Source: Acidobacteriota bacterium (GTDB taxonomy: Bacteria; Acidobacteriota; Blastocatellia; Pyrinomonadales; Pyrinomonadaceae). From it: a stretch of 34,497 nt of DNA. The notes under the pieces were generated by a model, which worked only from the letters and a program-made list of their open reading frames with translations, searched no databases and was not told the DNA's origin. The position numbers and the translations under genes were made by a program. Location: NCBI GenBank assembly GCA_003223025.1, contig QHXR01000011.1, forward strand, positions 94,053 to 128,549, written 5' to 3'. Every line of letters begins with the position of its first letter. Position 1 is the stretch's first letter. Positions 1-8,300 of the stretch are shown piece after piece.

Positions 1-2
1 GT

Positions 3-50
3 TACCTATATACCAAAGCGCCGGTGCTGGAAAATGAACGGGCTGCATAG
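3..50 (+). CDS. Possible C-terminal end of an upstream gene (partial)
   Basis: One forward frame stays open from the window edge to a TAG at 48-50 and reads as a plausible hydrophilic protein tail ending in LENERAA. Only 15 codons are visible, so neither family nor coding status can be established. The stop lies 13 bases before a repeat fragment and 50 bases before the PBP1A start, which would be a normal spacing. Confidence 0.25.
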   Translation, partial: YLYTKAPVLENERAA

Positions 51-63
51 CTTGAAGAAAACT

Positions 64-88
64 ACGCGATAAATCGAGCACTCTGAAC
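64..88 (+). repeat. Solitary arm of palindromic repeat family A
   Basis: Twenty-four of 25 bases match the outer end of the right arm of the inverted repeat at 5781-5885 (core gcgataaatcg, then gcactctgaac). Only this one arm is present here. It ends 12 bases before the PBP1A start codon, and in the other copy the same end faces the esterase start codon at 5778 from 2 bases away. Confidence 0.75.
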
Positions 89-100
89 AATAAGAGTTTT

Positions 101-2665
101 ATGGCTAGAGAAAGAAAAATCGTCGAGAGAGAAGTTAGATCGGTGGATGCCGAAACAAGCTTGGGATCGAAGATCACTTGGCTCGCGATGTCGCTCCTGC
201 TCGCCATCGCGGCCGGAGCACTGAGCGGCATCCTGTTTTCGTATTACCTCAACAACTCGCGGTATTCCGTCGAAGTTTCGGCTCTCGCGACTTATCGTCC
301 GCCTCAGGTCACGACCATATACGCAGACGACGGCGAAACGGTACTCGCCGAATTCGCCATCGAAAAGCGTATCCCGATCAAAGAGCAGGACATTCCACAA
401 AACGTCGAAGACGCGCTGATCGCGATCGAGGATAACCGTTTCTACGATCACATCGGAATCGATCCTTATCGCATCGCCGGAGTCATTTTCAAAAATCTTA
501 CCGGCGGCAGACTCGAAGGCGGATCGACGATCACGCAGCAGCTCGCAAAAAATCTTTTTCTCTACAAAGACCAGACCTATTCGCGAAAGGTAAACGAATG
601 GGCCGTCGCACTTCAGATCGAGCGCCTCTACACAAAGCGCCAGATCCTGGAGATGTACATGAACTACGTCTTCCTCGGCGCCGGTGCGTACGGATTCGAA
701 GCCGGTGCGCGGACGTACTTTGGAAAACCTCTGAAAGAGTTGACGCTCGAGGAAGCGGCGCTGCTTGCCGCAATCCCGAAGTCGCCGGAATATTCGCCGA
801 CCCGAAATATGGAAAAGGCGAAGACGCGGCGTGACATCGTCCTCGATCAGATGGGCAAGTACTTTCCCGATCGCTACTCCGACGCTACGATCGAAGCCGC
901 GAAAGCAAAACCGATCAAGCTTTCGGACACGGCGTACTACCAGTCGCTGCCAAAATCGACGGCGTGGGATTTTCCGGTTGAAGACATTCGCCGCTATCTC
1001 GAAAACGAGTACACGACGCGCGTCGCTCAAGGCGGATTGAAAGTCTATACGACGATCAATGTCGAGGCGCAAAAGATAGCGACGAAGGTCGTACGCGAGA
1101 AGCTTCGAACTTTCGATAAAGGACGACGTTGGCGCTCGGATTATCAGAACATCCTCGTCGATGCCGACAATCAGCCGCTGACCGACGAGAAGGAGATCGC
1201 AAACAAGCTTCAGTCGTACAAGCACGCGGACTGGTACGGTGACGAGTACGAAGAAGGCGAGTACATCAAAGGCCTCGTCGTTCGGGCGAATGCAGGCGCC
1301 GATGAGGTCGGCGTGCGCTTCGGCAAGTACAAAGCCGTCGTCACTCGAGCTGATATGGGCCGCAGCGGGAAAGGCCCGCGTGAAGAATTGAAGCCGGGAT
1401 ATCTTGCTGAGTTCCTGGTCAAGAAAGTCGATAACCAAAGTCAGATTTTGCAGGTCGAATTGACGCAGGTCCCTGAGATCCAGGCATCACTCGTGACGAT
1501 AAACTCGCACACGGGCGAGATCGTTTGCATGGTCGGCGGTTACGATTTTCACACGAACAAATTCAATAATGCGACGCAGGGATTGAGACAGACCGGATCG
1601 GCATACAAACCGTTTATCTACACGGCGGCCGTCGAAGATGGAATGACGCCGGACATGCTCGTCAGCGGTGCACCGATCAAGCGTGGCGGATGGACGCCGC
1701 ACAACTATGACGGCAGTCTGAGTCATCCGAATGTACCGCTAAAGATCGCTTTGGCGAAGTCATATAACATCGCCGCGGTTCACCTACTCGAACAGGTCGG
1801 CATTCAATCGGGTGCTCAGATGGTGCGGCGTTTCGGCATCACGAATCCGATGGCACCGAGTCTGCCGTCGGCGCTCGGCGCCAGCGAAGCTTCGCTGCTC
1901 GAGATGACTTCGGCGTATTCGTCGTTCCCGAACAAGGGCGTTCGAGTTTCGCCGCACATGATCCGGAAGGTTTACAGTCGTGACGGAACGCTGCTCGAAG
2001 AGTGGAAGAATACGACATCGAAAGTCACGAGCGAGTACGTCGCGCTGACGATGGTCGACATGATGCGCGGTGTGACGGGTCCGGGCGGAACCGCGGCCGG
2101 TGCGAATGCGGGCGGAAATCCAGTCGCCGGAAAAACCGGAACGGTAAACGATCACACCGACGTCTGGTTTATCGGTTACACCCCGACGTACGCTACCGGC
2201 GTTTGGATGGGTAATCCGGAGAAGAAGGAGAATCTCGGATCGTACATGACGGGCGGTCACGGAGCTTTGCCGTACTTCAACGCTTTCATGGTTCCGTTCA
2301 TGAAGGACAAGCCAAAGGAGTCGTTCCCGAACACGCCGCCGATACCGACTGAGATCAAGACGCTCATCGAGCGCAATAAACGCGAGGAGCTCGAGAAGCT
2401 CGAGAAGGCTGAGCAGGCGGCGATCAAGTCCGGCGCGACGCTCTCGACTGATAGCAATACGGCAGCCGGTGTTACCGCTCCGGGTGTGACGACGGGCGGT
2501 GAAACTCCGGCCGGCGGCAGCGAGGCTCCGAAAACAAATCCGGCGGGGGAAAATCCACCAGTTTCGAAACCGGTGATCGAGAAACCGCCGCCGCGAAATC
2601 CTGATCCTGCTCCGGCCGACGTACCCGAGGTGAAAAAACGGAAAGGAAAGAAGGGAGACGGTTGA
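101..2665 (+). CDS. mrcA: Penicillin-binding protein 1A, bifunctional glycosyltransferase/transpeptidase
   Basis: Class A PBP of 854 residues that polymerises lipid II into glycan strands and cross-links the stem peptides in the periplasm. A short cytoplasmic tail precedes one membrane anchor at about residues 25-48. The GT51 domain carries the catalytic Glu110 in EDNRFYDH and the GGSTITQQLAKN motif at 140-151. The transpeptidase domain has all three motifs: Ser500-x-x-Lys503, Ser554-Tyr-Asn556 and Lys678-Thr-Gly680. The last 100 residues are a low-complexity Pro/Lys/Glu tail, as in many PBP1A proteins. The ATG start gives a complete N-terminus, and a weak aagag sequence lies upstream. The gene stands alone and is followed by a clear terminator. 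A VanX-like dipeptidase at 17504-18175 is the other cell-wall gene in the window. The symbol follows E. coli; ponA would serve equally. Confidence 0.96.
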   Translation: MARERKIVEREVRSVDAETSLGSKITWLAMSLLLAIAAGALSGILFSYYLNNSRYSVEVSALATYRPPQVTTIYADDGETVLAEFAIEKRIPIKEQDIPQNVEDALIAIEDNRFYDHIGIDPYRIAGVIFKNLTGGRLEGGSTITQQLAKNLFLYKDQTYSRKVNEWAVALQIERLYTKRQILEMYMNYVFLGAGAYGFEAGARTYFGKPLKELTLEEAALLAAIPKSPEYSPTRNMEKAKTRRDIVLDQMGKYFPDRYSDATIEAAKAKPIKLSDTAYYQSLPKSTAWDFPVEDIRRYLENEYTTRVAQGGLKVYTTINVEAQKIATKVVREKLRTFDKGRRWRSDYQNILVDADNQPLTDEKEIANKLQSYKHADWYGDEYEEGEYIKGLVVRANAGADEVGVRFGKYKAVVTRADMGRSGKGPREELKPGYLAEFLVKKVDNQSQILQVELTQVPEIQASLVTINSHTGEIVCMVGGYDFHTNKFNNATQGLRQTGSAYKPFIYTAAVEDGMTPDMLVSGAPIKRGGWTPHNYDGSLSHPNVPLKIALAKSYNIAAVHLLEQVGIQSGAQMVRRFGITNPMAPSLPSALGASEASLLEMTSAYSSFPNKGVRVSPHMIRKVYSRDGTLLEEWKNTTSKVTSEYVALTMVDMMRGVTGPGGTAAGANAGGNPVAGKTGTVNDHTDVWFIGYTPTYATGVWMGNPEKKENLGSYMTGGHGALPYFNAFMVPFMKDKPKESFPNTPPIPTEIKTLIERNKREELEKLEKAEQAAIKSGATLSTDSNTAAGVTAPGVTTGGETPAGGSEAPKTNPAGENPPVSKPVIEKPPPRNPDPAPADVPEVKKRKGKKGDG

Positions 2666-2686
2666 GACGACCATCAAACTGAAATG

Positions 2687-2722
2687 AAAAGGAGAATAGC
2701 ATTTGAGCCATTCTCCTTTTTT
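2687..2722 (+). terminator. Rho-independent terminator after PBP1A
   Basis: A perfect 11-bp stem (aaaaggagaat at 2687-2697 with attctcctttt at 2710-2720) encloses a 12-base loop and ends in a run of six T. It lies 22 bases after the PBP1A stop. It also argues against the longer TTG-started version of the next gene, which would begin inside this hairpin. Confidence 0.85.
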
Positions 2723-2807
2723 GGCTCAATCTAAACTTCGTCGCGTTAAGCTGCGTAAGAGAAATAACGACTTTTCAAAAATCATTCAATCAGATAGTTT
2801 TCTACTT

Positions 2808-4919
2808 ATGAAGATCCTTCGATTTGCTTCGATAATCGCGCTCATCGCGTCGTTTACGTTTGCCCTTTTCGCTCAGCAGCCGGCGGCGGTAAAAGCTCCG
2901 GTTGAGATCAAGATCGCATCTGCAACGTTCGACCCGTATGTCGGTCAATACGAGGACGCCGTGAATCTTGGCGGAACCATACTGTCGATTTTCCGCGAAG
3001 GTGACAAGTTCTATCTCCAAGGCACGAACCAGGACAAGATCGAGATCTTTCCGAGTGCTGAAAACAAATTCTTCCTGAAAGCATTTCCTGCGGATGCTGA
3101 ATTTGTGCGCGATGCTTCCGGACGCGTCACTGGAATGATCTGGCGGCAGAACGGTTCGGCTTTTCAGACAAAGAAGATCGCCGATCAGCCGGCAAAAGAT
3201 TCGCGCGTTGCATTCAAACGGACTGAAGCGATGATCCCGATGCGCGACGGTGTAAAACTTTTTACCGTCATCCTGACTCCGGAAAATCAAACCGAAGATC
3301 TCCCATTCTATATGGAGCGCACGCCGTATGGCGTCGCGGCATGGAACGGCAGCCGTCTGAACGGCGCAAAGCCCGAGCTAGTGAAGGACGGTTACATCTT
3401 TGTATTCCAGGACATCCGCGGTCGCGAGGATTCTGAAGGCGTGTTTGAGATGCTTCGTCCGCCGCGTGATAAACGCGATCCGAAATCGATCGACGAAAGT
3501 ACCGACACATACGACACGATCGAATACTTGTTAAAAAATGTCGCGAAGAACAACGGTCGAGTAGGGATATGCGGTGTCAGTTATCCCGGCTGGCTCGCTG
3601 CGGTCGCGTTGCTCGATCCGCATCCTGCGTTGAAAGCATCCTCGCCGCAAGCTCCCGTGACTGATCTTTGGATGGGCGACGATTTTTCGCATCACGGTGC
3701 ATTGCGACAAACCTACGCACACCAGTGGGCAGTTCCGCTCGAATCGGCGAAGAAAGGCGGCGTTTTTAACTGGTACCTAAAAGCGAACATGCCCGAGCTC
3801 GCCGCAGATCTCGCGACGAAATCGCATTCGTGGAAAGCGTTCCTCGAACATCCGAGCTATGACTCGTACTGGCAGGCGAAGGCGACAAATCTCTACCTCA
3901 AAGATACGAGCGTTCCGACACTTATCGTAGGTGGATGGTGGGACCAGGAAGATATGTACGGCCCACTCGCGCTTTATAAATCGCTCGAGAAAACCGATAA
4001 GGACAATCAGGTGAATCTTGTCATGGGCCCGTGGAATCACGGCGGCTGGGGCGGTCGCGGAAGGAAACTTCAGAACGTCGATTTTGGAAGCGACACCGGA
4101 AGATATTTTCGATCCGAAATTCTCGCGCCGTTCTTCGCGTATCACTTAAAAAGCAAAGGCACGCTGAAACTTCCCGAAGCATCGATCTTCCGATCTGGCG
4201 CAAACAAGTGGATGGCTTACGATTCGTGGAATCCGAAAGGGAACTTCGAGCAACGGGGGATCTATCTTCACGCGTCGGGCAAACTCTCATTCGAAAAGCC
4301 GGTCGAAAAACCGGAAGCGTTCGACTCGTACGTCTCCGATCCGGCCAATCCCGTCCCGTATCGCAAGCGTCCGATCCTTCCGACGTATGGACCCGGCTCG
4401 ACCTGGTACACATGGCTCGTGGATGACCAGAGCTTCGTCTCGGACCGGAAGGACGTTCTTTCCTGGAAGTCCGATCCTCTTGGTGAAGACGTGACGATCA
4501 GTGGCGACATCATTGCCGATCTGTACGCGTCAACGAGTGGAACAGATAGCGACTGGATCGTGAAACTGATCGACCTATATCCGTCGGATGATGCGACGTT
4601 GCCAAACTATGAGTTGATGGTCGCGGACGAGATCTTTCGCGGACGCTATCTGAAAAGTTTTGAGAAAGCCGAACCGCTAACACCGAATGCGGTAAATAAG
4701 TTTGCGATCGACATGCGCGGCAACGATCACACATTCAAGAAGGGCCATCGGATCATGGTCGAGGTACAGAGCACCTGGTTCCCGCTGTATAACCGAAATC
4801 CGCAAAAGTTTGTGCCGAATATTTTGAAAGCGACGGAAAAGGACTATCAATCGGCAACGCAGAAGATATTTCGTTCGGCGAAGTATCCGTCGCATATCAG
4901 TGTGAACATCGCCCGGTAG
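2808..4919 (+). CDS. Secreted CocE/NonD-family serine hydrolase (peptidase S15-like)
   Basis: Alpha/beta hydrolase of 703 residues, related to X-Pro dipeptidyl-peptidases and cocaine esterase. The ATG at 2808 gives a clean signal peptide ending near FAQQ; an upstream TTG lies in the preceding terminator and is rejected. Residues about 30-115 form a small beta-rich domain of the kind often fused in front of secreted peptidases. The S15 domain has the nucleophile Ser258 in GVSYPG, a likely acid Asp379 in GGWWDQED and His411 in GPWNHGG. The C-terminal 250 residues fit the jelly-roll PepX_C domain. Expected to cleave acyl or N-terminal X-Pro bonds in the periplasm or outside; substrate cannot be predicted. 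Single gene, convergent with the esterase and separated from it by a large hairpin. Confidence 0.9.
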   Translation: MKILRFASIIALIASFTFALFAQQPAAVKAPVEIKIASATFDPYVGQYEDAVNLGGTILSIFREGDKFYLQGTNQDKIEIFPSAENKFFLKAFPADAEFVRDASGRVTGMIWRQNGSAFQTKKIADQPAKDSRVAFKRTEAMIPMRDGVKLFTVILTPENQTEDLPFYMERTPYGVAAWNGSRLNGAKPELVKDGYIFVFQDIRGREDSEGVFEMLRPPRDKRDPKSIDESTDTYDTIEYLLKNVAKNNGRVGICGVSYPGWLAAVALLDPHPALKASSPQAPVTDLWMGDDFSHHGALRQTYAHQWAVPLESAKKGGVFNWYLKANMPELAADLATKSHSWKAFLEHPSYDSYWQAKATNLYLKDTSVPTLIVGGWWDQEDMYGPLALYKSLEKTDKDNQVNLVMGPWNHGGWGGRGRKLQNVDFGSDTGRYFRSEILAPFFAYHLKSKGTLKLPEASIFRSGANKWMAYDSWNPKGNFEQRGIYLHASGKLSFEKPVEKPEAFDSYVSDPANPVPYRKRPILPTYGPGSTWYTWLVDDQSFVSDRKDVLSWKSDPLGEDVTISGDIIADLYASTSGTDSDWIVKLIDLYPSDDATLPNYELMVADEIFRGRYLKSFEKAEPLTPNAVNKFAIDMRGNDHTFKKGHRIMVEVQSTWFPLYNRNPQKFVPNILKATEKDYQSATQKIFRSAKYPSHISVNIAR

Positions 4920-4935
4920 TCATTACGAAATTAAG

Positions 4936-5030
4936 AATTACAGAATTACAAAATTAAATAGCCGGAAATCTGCCTGGTATTCGAACCTGCAAGCGGATTT
5001 CCGGCTTCTTAATTTTGTAATTCCGTAATT
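4936..5030. repeat. Palindromic element F, probable bidirectional terminator
   Basis: Two 35-base arms (4936-4970 and 4996-5030) are inverted copies with 3 mismatches around a 25-base loop. The inner part is a GC-containing stem (agccggaaatc / gatttccggct) and the outer part is A/T-rich with repeated aattac and aaattaa units. It lies between two convergent genes, so a terminator role is likely, but the length is far beyond an ordinary intrinsic terminator. Confidence 0.8.
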
Positions 5031-5037
5031 TTATGAC

Positions 5038-5778
5038 TTAGCCGTCGACGAATTTCCCTAAATAATAGGGCAGCATCTTTCGCCACCACGGCCAATCGTG
5101 GGCGACGTCGTGTCCCCAAAGCTCAAGCATGTGCGGGATGCCTTTGTCGCTGAGCCATCCCGAAAGCTCGCGGCTGCGGTCGGGTGCTTCATATGATCCC
5201 TGACCCGAGACGATGACGATCGAATCCGCGTGCTGAAGGCGCGGCAGATGATAATCGTCGTTTAGGTTTTTGAGATACATCGCCGGGTTGTTGAAGTAGA
5301 CGTTGTCGTCGTAAAAACCTTTGTCGAGATAATTGTAGATGTCGTAGCTTCCGCTCATCGCGATCGTGCCGCGGAAATTATCGGAGTGTTTGAAGTACGT
5401 GTTCGCTGCCAGAAAAGCTCCGAGCGAAGCGCCTGTGGTCAGCGGTTTCGCATCCTCGCCGCATTCGTTGCGGATCAGCGGCAGCACCTCTTCCATGATG
5501 TACTTGTCGTAGCGCTCGAGCATCTCGACTTTCCATCCCGGATGCGATTCGCGATTTAGAAGACTGTACTTGTTCACCGAGTTGATCGAGTATGCGCGGA
5601 TCTTCCCGGCTTCGATAAGTGGTTTGATCGCGTCGACGAGATGGAATCGCTCGTACTCGAGATAGTCCGCCGCCGCCGTCGGGAACATCAGCAGAGGATA
5701 GCCGGCATGACCGTAAGCCACGAGCGGCATATCCATATTCAGGTTGTGGCTGTACCACGAAGTTGTATCTCTTCTCAT
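5038..5778 (-). CDS. Putative esterase, alpha/beta-hydrolase (esterase D/antigen 85-like fold)
   Basis: A 246-residue cytosolic-looking protein without signal peptide. The nucleophile elbow is GASLGA with Ser118, preceded by the oxyanion-region strand PLLMFPTAAAD at about 28-38. The C-terminal LWGHDVAHDWPWW segment supplies the catalytic His (223 or 227). This pattern is typical of the putative esterase family that includes S-formylglutathione hydrolase relatives; the substrate is unknown. The ATG at 5778 lies only 2 bases from the end of palindrome A, and I see no Shine-Dalgarno sequence, so translation is either leaderless or depends on the repeat. It is convergent with the CocE-like gene. 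Confidence 0.85.
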   Translation of the reverse strand: MRRDTTSWYSHNLNMDMPLVAYGHAGYPLLMFPTAAADYLEYERFHLVDAIKPLIEAGKIRAYSINSVNKYSLLNRESHPGWKVEMLERYDKYIMEEVLPLIRNECGEDAKPLTTGASLGAFLAANTYFKHSDNFRGTIAMSGSYDIYNYLDKGFYDDNVYFNNPAMYLKNLNDDYHLPRLQHADSIVIVSGQGSYEAPDRSRELSGWLSDKGIPHMLELWGHDVAHDWPWWRKMLPYYLGKFVDG

Positions 5779-5780
5779 AA

Positions 5781-5885
5781 GTTCAGAGTGCGCGATTTAT
5801 CGCGTTAGCGCGGCTGTGCCGCAAAAAGGTTCCGCTCATCCACGCGGCGCAGCCGCGCTTACGCGATAAATCGCGCACTCTGAAC
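5781..5885. repeat. Palindromic element A (42-bp inverted arms)
   Basis: Arms at 5781-5822 and 5844-5885 are inverted copies with 2 mismatches in 42, around a 21-base centre. Each arm contains the smaller palindromes cgcgatttatcgcg and gcgcggctg. The element fills almost all of the gap between the esterase start (5778) and the lipoprotein stop (5888). One arm recurs at 64-88. Confidence 0.9.
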
Positions 5886-5887
5886 GG

Positions 5888-6826
5888 CTACTTTACGAAT
5901 GTGATCTCGCGCGTCGTCGAGTTGTATCCGCCGTTGTCGACAAGTCCCCCGTCTTCGTCAACGAGCTCGAGTTTGATCGTATGCTTGCCGGCGGTCCAGC
6001 CGGAGAGCCACGTCGGAGCCCACTTGTCGATGTATTGCGGAGCTCCGCCATCTACCGAATAACGCACGCGGTATTGTCCGCCGTCGCCTTTCAGCTTCGC
6101 ATTCGCCAGCCAGAAGTCGATCATGATCGGATCAGCCTCCGCGGCCTTGTATTCGCCTTTCGGACGGCTGTACGTAAGCAAGGGTTTGGCCACGTCGATC
6201 GCACCTGCAGTAGAGTTCTGCATGTCCTTTCCTTCGTGCGGTGCAGCGTTGGCATTCGCATTCGACATCGTTTGGCCTGAGTTCGTCGTTGCGGGTTTAT
6301 TCGAATCGGCACTGCCGTTCTTTACGGTGAATTTCACCATCTGAAATGCACCGGTGTTCTTAAAGCTCTCGTGCCACGGGCGCGAGGGAAACACTCGGAG
6401 CGTGTGTTCGCCATCGGCAACATTCCGCAACTCGAACTCCTCGGCGAGATTGTAATAAGCCTCGTACGGTTGATTGTCGAGTATCACATGGATGTGATTT
6501 CCCATCCCCGTCGCTTCGTCTTTGTGCGGTTGATAGCCCTTGAGATCACCGCTTAGGGCGAGCTTCACTTTCACGGTCGAACTACTCACCGTTGAGTTTG
6601 CTGCGGGCTCGACGATCTTCAAAGTCGGCTGGGCTGAGTCCTGCTCGCCACGCGACGCCATCATATCTTTCACACGCTGCGGCATCTCGACGACAGTCAA
6701 AGTCTGCGTTGCTGCAGGCGAAGAATTCGCGTTGACGTTAGACGTGTTTGAAGTATTGGTGTTGGACGGTGGTGTGCCGCAGGCTGCAAAAAGTACTGCG
6801 ATTGAAAGAACAGCGATTAATCTCAT
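5888..6826 (-). CDS. Secreted lipoprotein with two Ig-like/DUF4399-like domains
   Basis: A 312-residue exported lipoprotein. The lipobox LFAAC places the lipidated Cys at residue 16, followed by an Asn/Thr/Ser-rich linker to about residue 45. Two beta-sandwich-like domains follow, at about 66-170 (containing HIHVILDNQPYEA and GEHTLRVFPSRPWHES) and 215-311 (containing YRVRYSVDGG and GKHTIKLELVDEDG), separated by a second low-complexity linker. The DGEHTLRVF type of phrase is common in secreted proteins that bind or present small ligands, but the function is unknown. A strong aaggag lies 8 bases upstream of the ATG, inside the end of lipB, and the ATG overlaps the lipB stop (tgatg), so the two are translationally coupled. 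Confidence 0.85.
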   Translation of the reverse strand: MRLIAVLSIAVLFAACGTPPSNTNTSNTSNVNANSSPAATQTLTVVEMPQRVKDMMASRGEQDSAQPTLKIVEPAANSTVSSSTVKVKLALSGDLKGYQPHKDEATGMGNHIHVILDNQPYEAYYNLAEEFELRNVADGEHTLRVFPSRPWHESFKNTGAFQMVKFTVKNGSADSNKPATTNSGQTMSNANANAAPHEGKDMQNSTAGAIDVAKPLLTYSRPKGEYKAAEADPIMIDFWLANAKLKGDGGQYRVRYSVDGGAPQYIDKWAPTWLSGWTAGKHTIKLELVDEDGGLVDNGGYNSTTREITFVK

Positions 6827-7656
6827 CAGATAGTCTCCTTAAGAACTAGCGGACTAGAGTCAGAACCGGGAGCGGTAGCGACCGGGTTTCCCGTCGGTAA
6901 TCTCGTGCTGCGTGATGTGTCGTCAAGATCGTCGTGTGATTGACTCTCAACTAGATCACGGGATGACCCAGTCGCTACCGCTGCCGGCTCTGACACGTGT
7001 CTGCCATTGCTCACGTCATAACCAAAAACGTCTTTAAAATTCTCGACGATCCGATCCTCGACCTCACTAATATCGATCTCACGATCGAGCAGCCGGGCCA
7101 TTGATGTCACCGGTTCGCCTTCGCACGCGATGATCCAGTTGTAGTAACTCAGATCCGTATTCACATTCAACGCGAATCCGTGCGTCGTTACCCATCGCTT
7201 TATGTGAACTCCGATCGCGGCGACCTTTCCTTCGGTCGTGTGTACGCCGGTGAGACCCTCGATCCGAAATGCTTCGATCCCGAAATCCGCCATCGTGCGG
7301 ATCAGAACTTCCTCGACGTCTCGAACATATTTGTGAACGTCCTCGCGATCGGGTGAAAGCGAAATTATCGGATAGCCGACGATCTGTCCGAGACCGTGAT
7401 ATGTGACTTTGCCGCCGCGATTTATCTCGAAGACCTCGACGCCGATCTTTCGCAGCATGTCGGCCGTCGCCAGGACGCCCTCGTTCTTCGACCGACGACC
7501 AAGGGTGAAGGTGTGCGGGTGCTCTAGCAACAGCAAAAAATCTTGCTCCCGGTTCCCGATGACCTCGGTCTCGAGCCGCTTCTGCAAATCAAGCCCGTCC
7601 GCGTAGGCAACTCGGCCCAGCCTTTGGACTTCCAACGATCTCTCCAACATGTCCAT
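6826..7656 (-). CDS. lipB: Octanoyl-[acyl carrier protein]:protein N-octanoyltransferase LipB with repeat-derived tail
   Basis: LipB transfers octanoate from ACP to lipoyl domains in lipoate synthesis. The body matches the family: HTFTLGRRSKNEG (48-60), RGGKVTYHGLGQ (80-91), the catalytic Lys144 in EGKVAAIGVHIKRW, and the catalytic Cys178 in ACEGEPVTSM. Normal LipB proteins end soon after the segment ending FGYDVSNG here (about residue 218). This one continues to 276, and residues about 222-266 are encoded by inverted-repeat element B, with both arms read in frame (SEPAAVATG and PVATAPGSDS). The tail is Ser/Thr/Asp-rich and probably disordered. The start could also be the Met two codons later; neither has a clear Shine-Dalgarno. 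The stop overlaps the lipoprotein start. Confidence 0.94.
   Translation of the reverse strand: MDMLERSLEVQRLGRVAYADGLDLQKRLETEVIGNREQDFLLLLEHPHTFTLGRRSKNEGVLATADMLRKIGVEVFEINRGGKVTYHGLGQIVGYPIISLSPDREDVHKYVRDVEEVLIRTMADFGIEAFRIEGLTGVHTTEGKVAAIGVHIKRWVTTHGFALNVNTDLSYYNWIIACEGEPVTSMARLLDREIDISEVEDRIVENFKDVFGYDVSNGRHVSEPAAVATGSSRDLVESQSHDDLDDTSRSTRLPTGNPVATAPGSDSSPLVLKETI
6859..6994. repeat. Palindromic element B, copy 1, inside lipB
   Basis: Arms of 29 bases at 6859-6887 and 6966-6994 are inverted copies with 3 mismatches (core agcggtagcgacc). The same arms occur at 17430-17517 with a shorter centre. Here the centre is 78 bases and the whole element is open in the lipB frame. Confidence 0.9.
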
Positions 7657-7699
7657 ATGATAAAATGTTCAGCACGCTTTGAACAGGTGAGGGGGGACT

Positions 7700-8236
7700 A
7701 TGAAGATCATAAGAATGTTGCTTCTAGCGATTGCGGCGATTTCGCTGTTTTCGATTGCGGCGGGTGCACAGACAAAGAAAAAGCCGGTCAAGGCAAAGTC
7801 GACGGCCAGTAAGACTCCGACGATTCCGCCGCTCGACGTCCGGGCTGCGAGGGCGAAAGTCGATGAACTGCTTGGATTGGTAACCAGGTTTGCCACCAAT
7901 CTCGAGGCGGGTGCTAAGTCGATCGAGGATATCGATAATGAAGCCAAGCTGAACAGGGTTAGAAAGCAATCGCTGGATCAAAACGCAAAGGATAAAAATA
8001 CAGTGATTAACGCGATTCGCAACCTTCGCGAAGGAATGGTCAAATTGGAAACCGAGTTTCGCACGAAGCCGGCTCTAAAGAAATACCTCCCGACGATCCA
8101 GGGCATCTCGGATCTTGCCGGGCAAGCCGAGACTTCCGCTGTCGGCGGTAAGTTCGTTGCGGCGAACGCTCCGATTCAGTCCATTCAGCAGAAGCTGACG
8201 AATACGCTAGCGGCCATGCCCAACGTACCGATCTAA
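7700..8236 (+). CDS. Small secreted protein of unknown function
   Basis: A 178-residue protein with a signal peptide cleaved near AAGAQ (about residue 23), a Lys/Thr-rich basic linker, then a mostly helical region (about 45-175) with alternating charged and hydrophobic residues and no cysteines. I do not recognise the family. It starts at an ATG preceded by a purine-rich gaggggggac, 43 bases from the divergently transcribed lipB, and it ends at a strong hairpin terminator. It is probably a single-gene unit whose product acts in the periplasm. Confidence 0.75.
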   Translation: MKIIRMLLLAIAAISLFSIAAGAQTKKKPVKAKSTASKTPTIPPLDVRAARAKVDELLGLVTRFATNLEAGAKSIEDIDNEAKLNRVRKQSLDQNAKDKNTVINAIRNLREGMVKLETEFRTKPALKKYLPTIQGISDLAGQAETSAVGGKFVAANAPIQSIQQKLTNTLAAMPNVPI

Positions 8237-8246
8237 GTGAAAATAG

Positions 8247-8283
8247 AAATCGGCGGACTCGATCTTACCGAGTCCGCCGATTT
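8247..8283. terminator. Perfect 15-bp hairpin, bidirectional terminator
   Basis: Arms 8247-8261 and 8269-8283 pair perfectly around a 7-base loop. A T-rich stretch follows on the forward strand, and a TATTTT stretch follows on the reverse strand. It separates two convergent genes. Confidence 0.85.
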
Positions 8284-8300
8284 TATTCGTTATCTTAGAT

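Noticed and set aside
62-1438. A 458-codon reverse-strand open frame opposite PBP1A
   Set aside because: It is antisense to an intact, motif-complete PBP1A and has an Arg-rich composition typical of a shadow frame.
2703-2807. A TTG-started N-terminal extension of the CocE-like protein
   Set aside because: It begins inside the PBP1A terminator; the ATG at 2808 yields a proper signal peptide.
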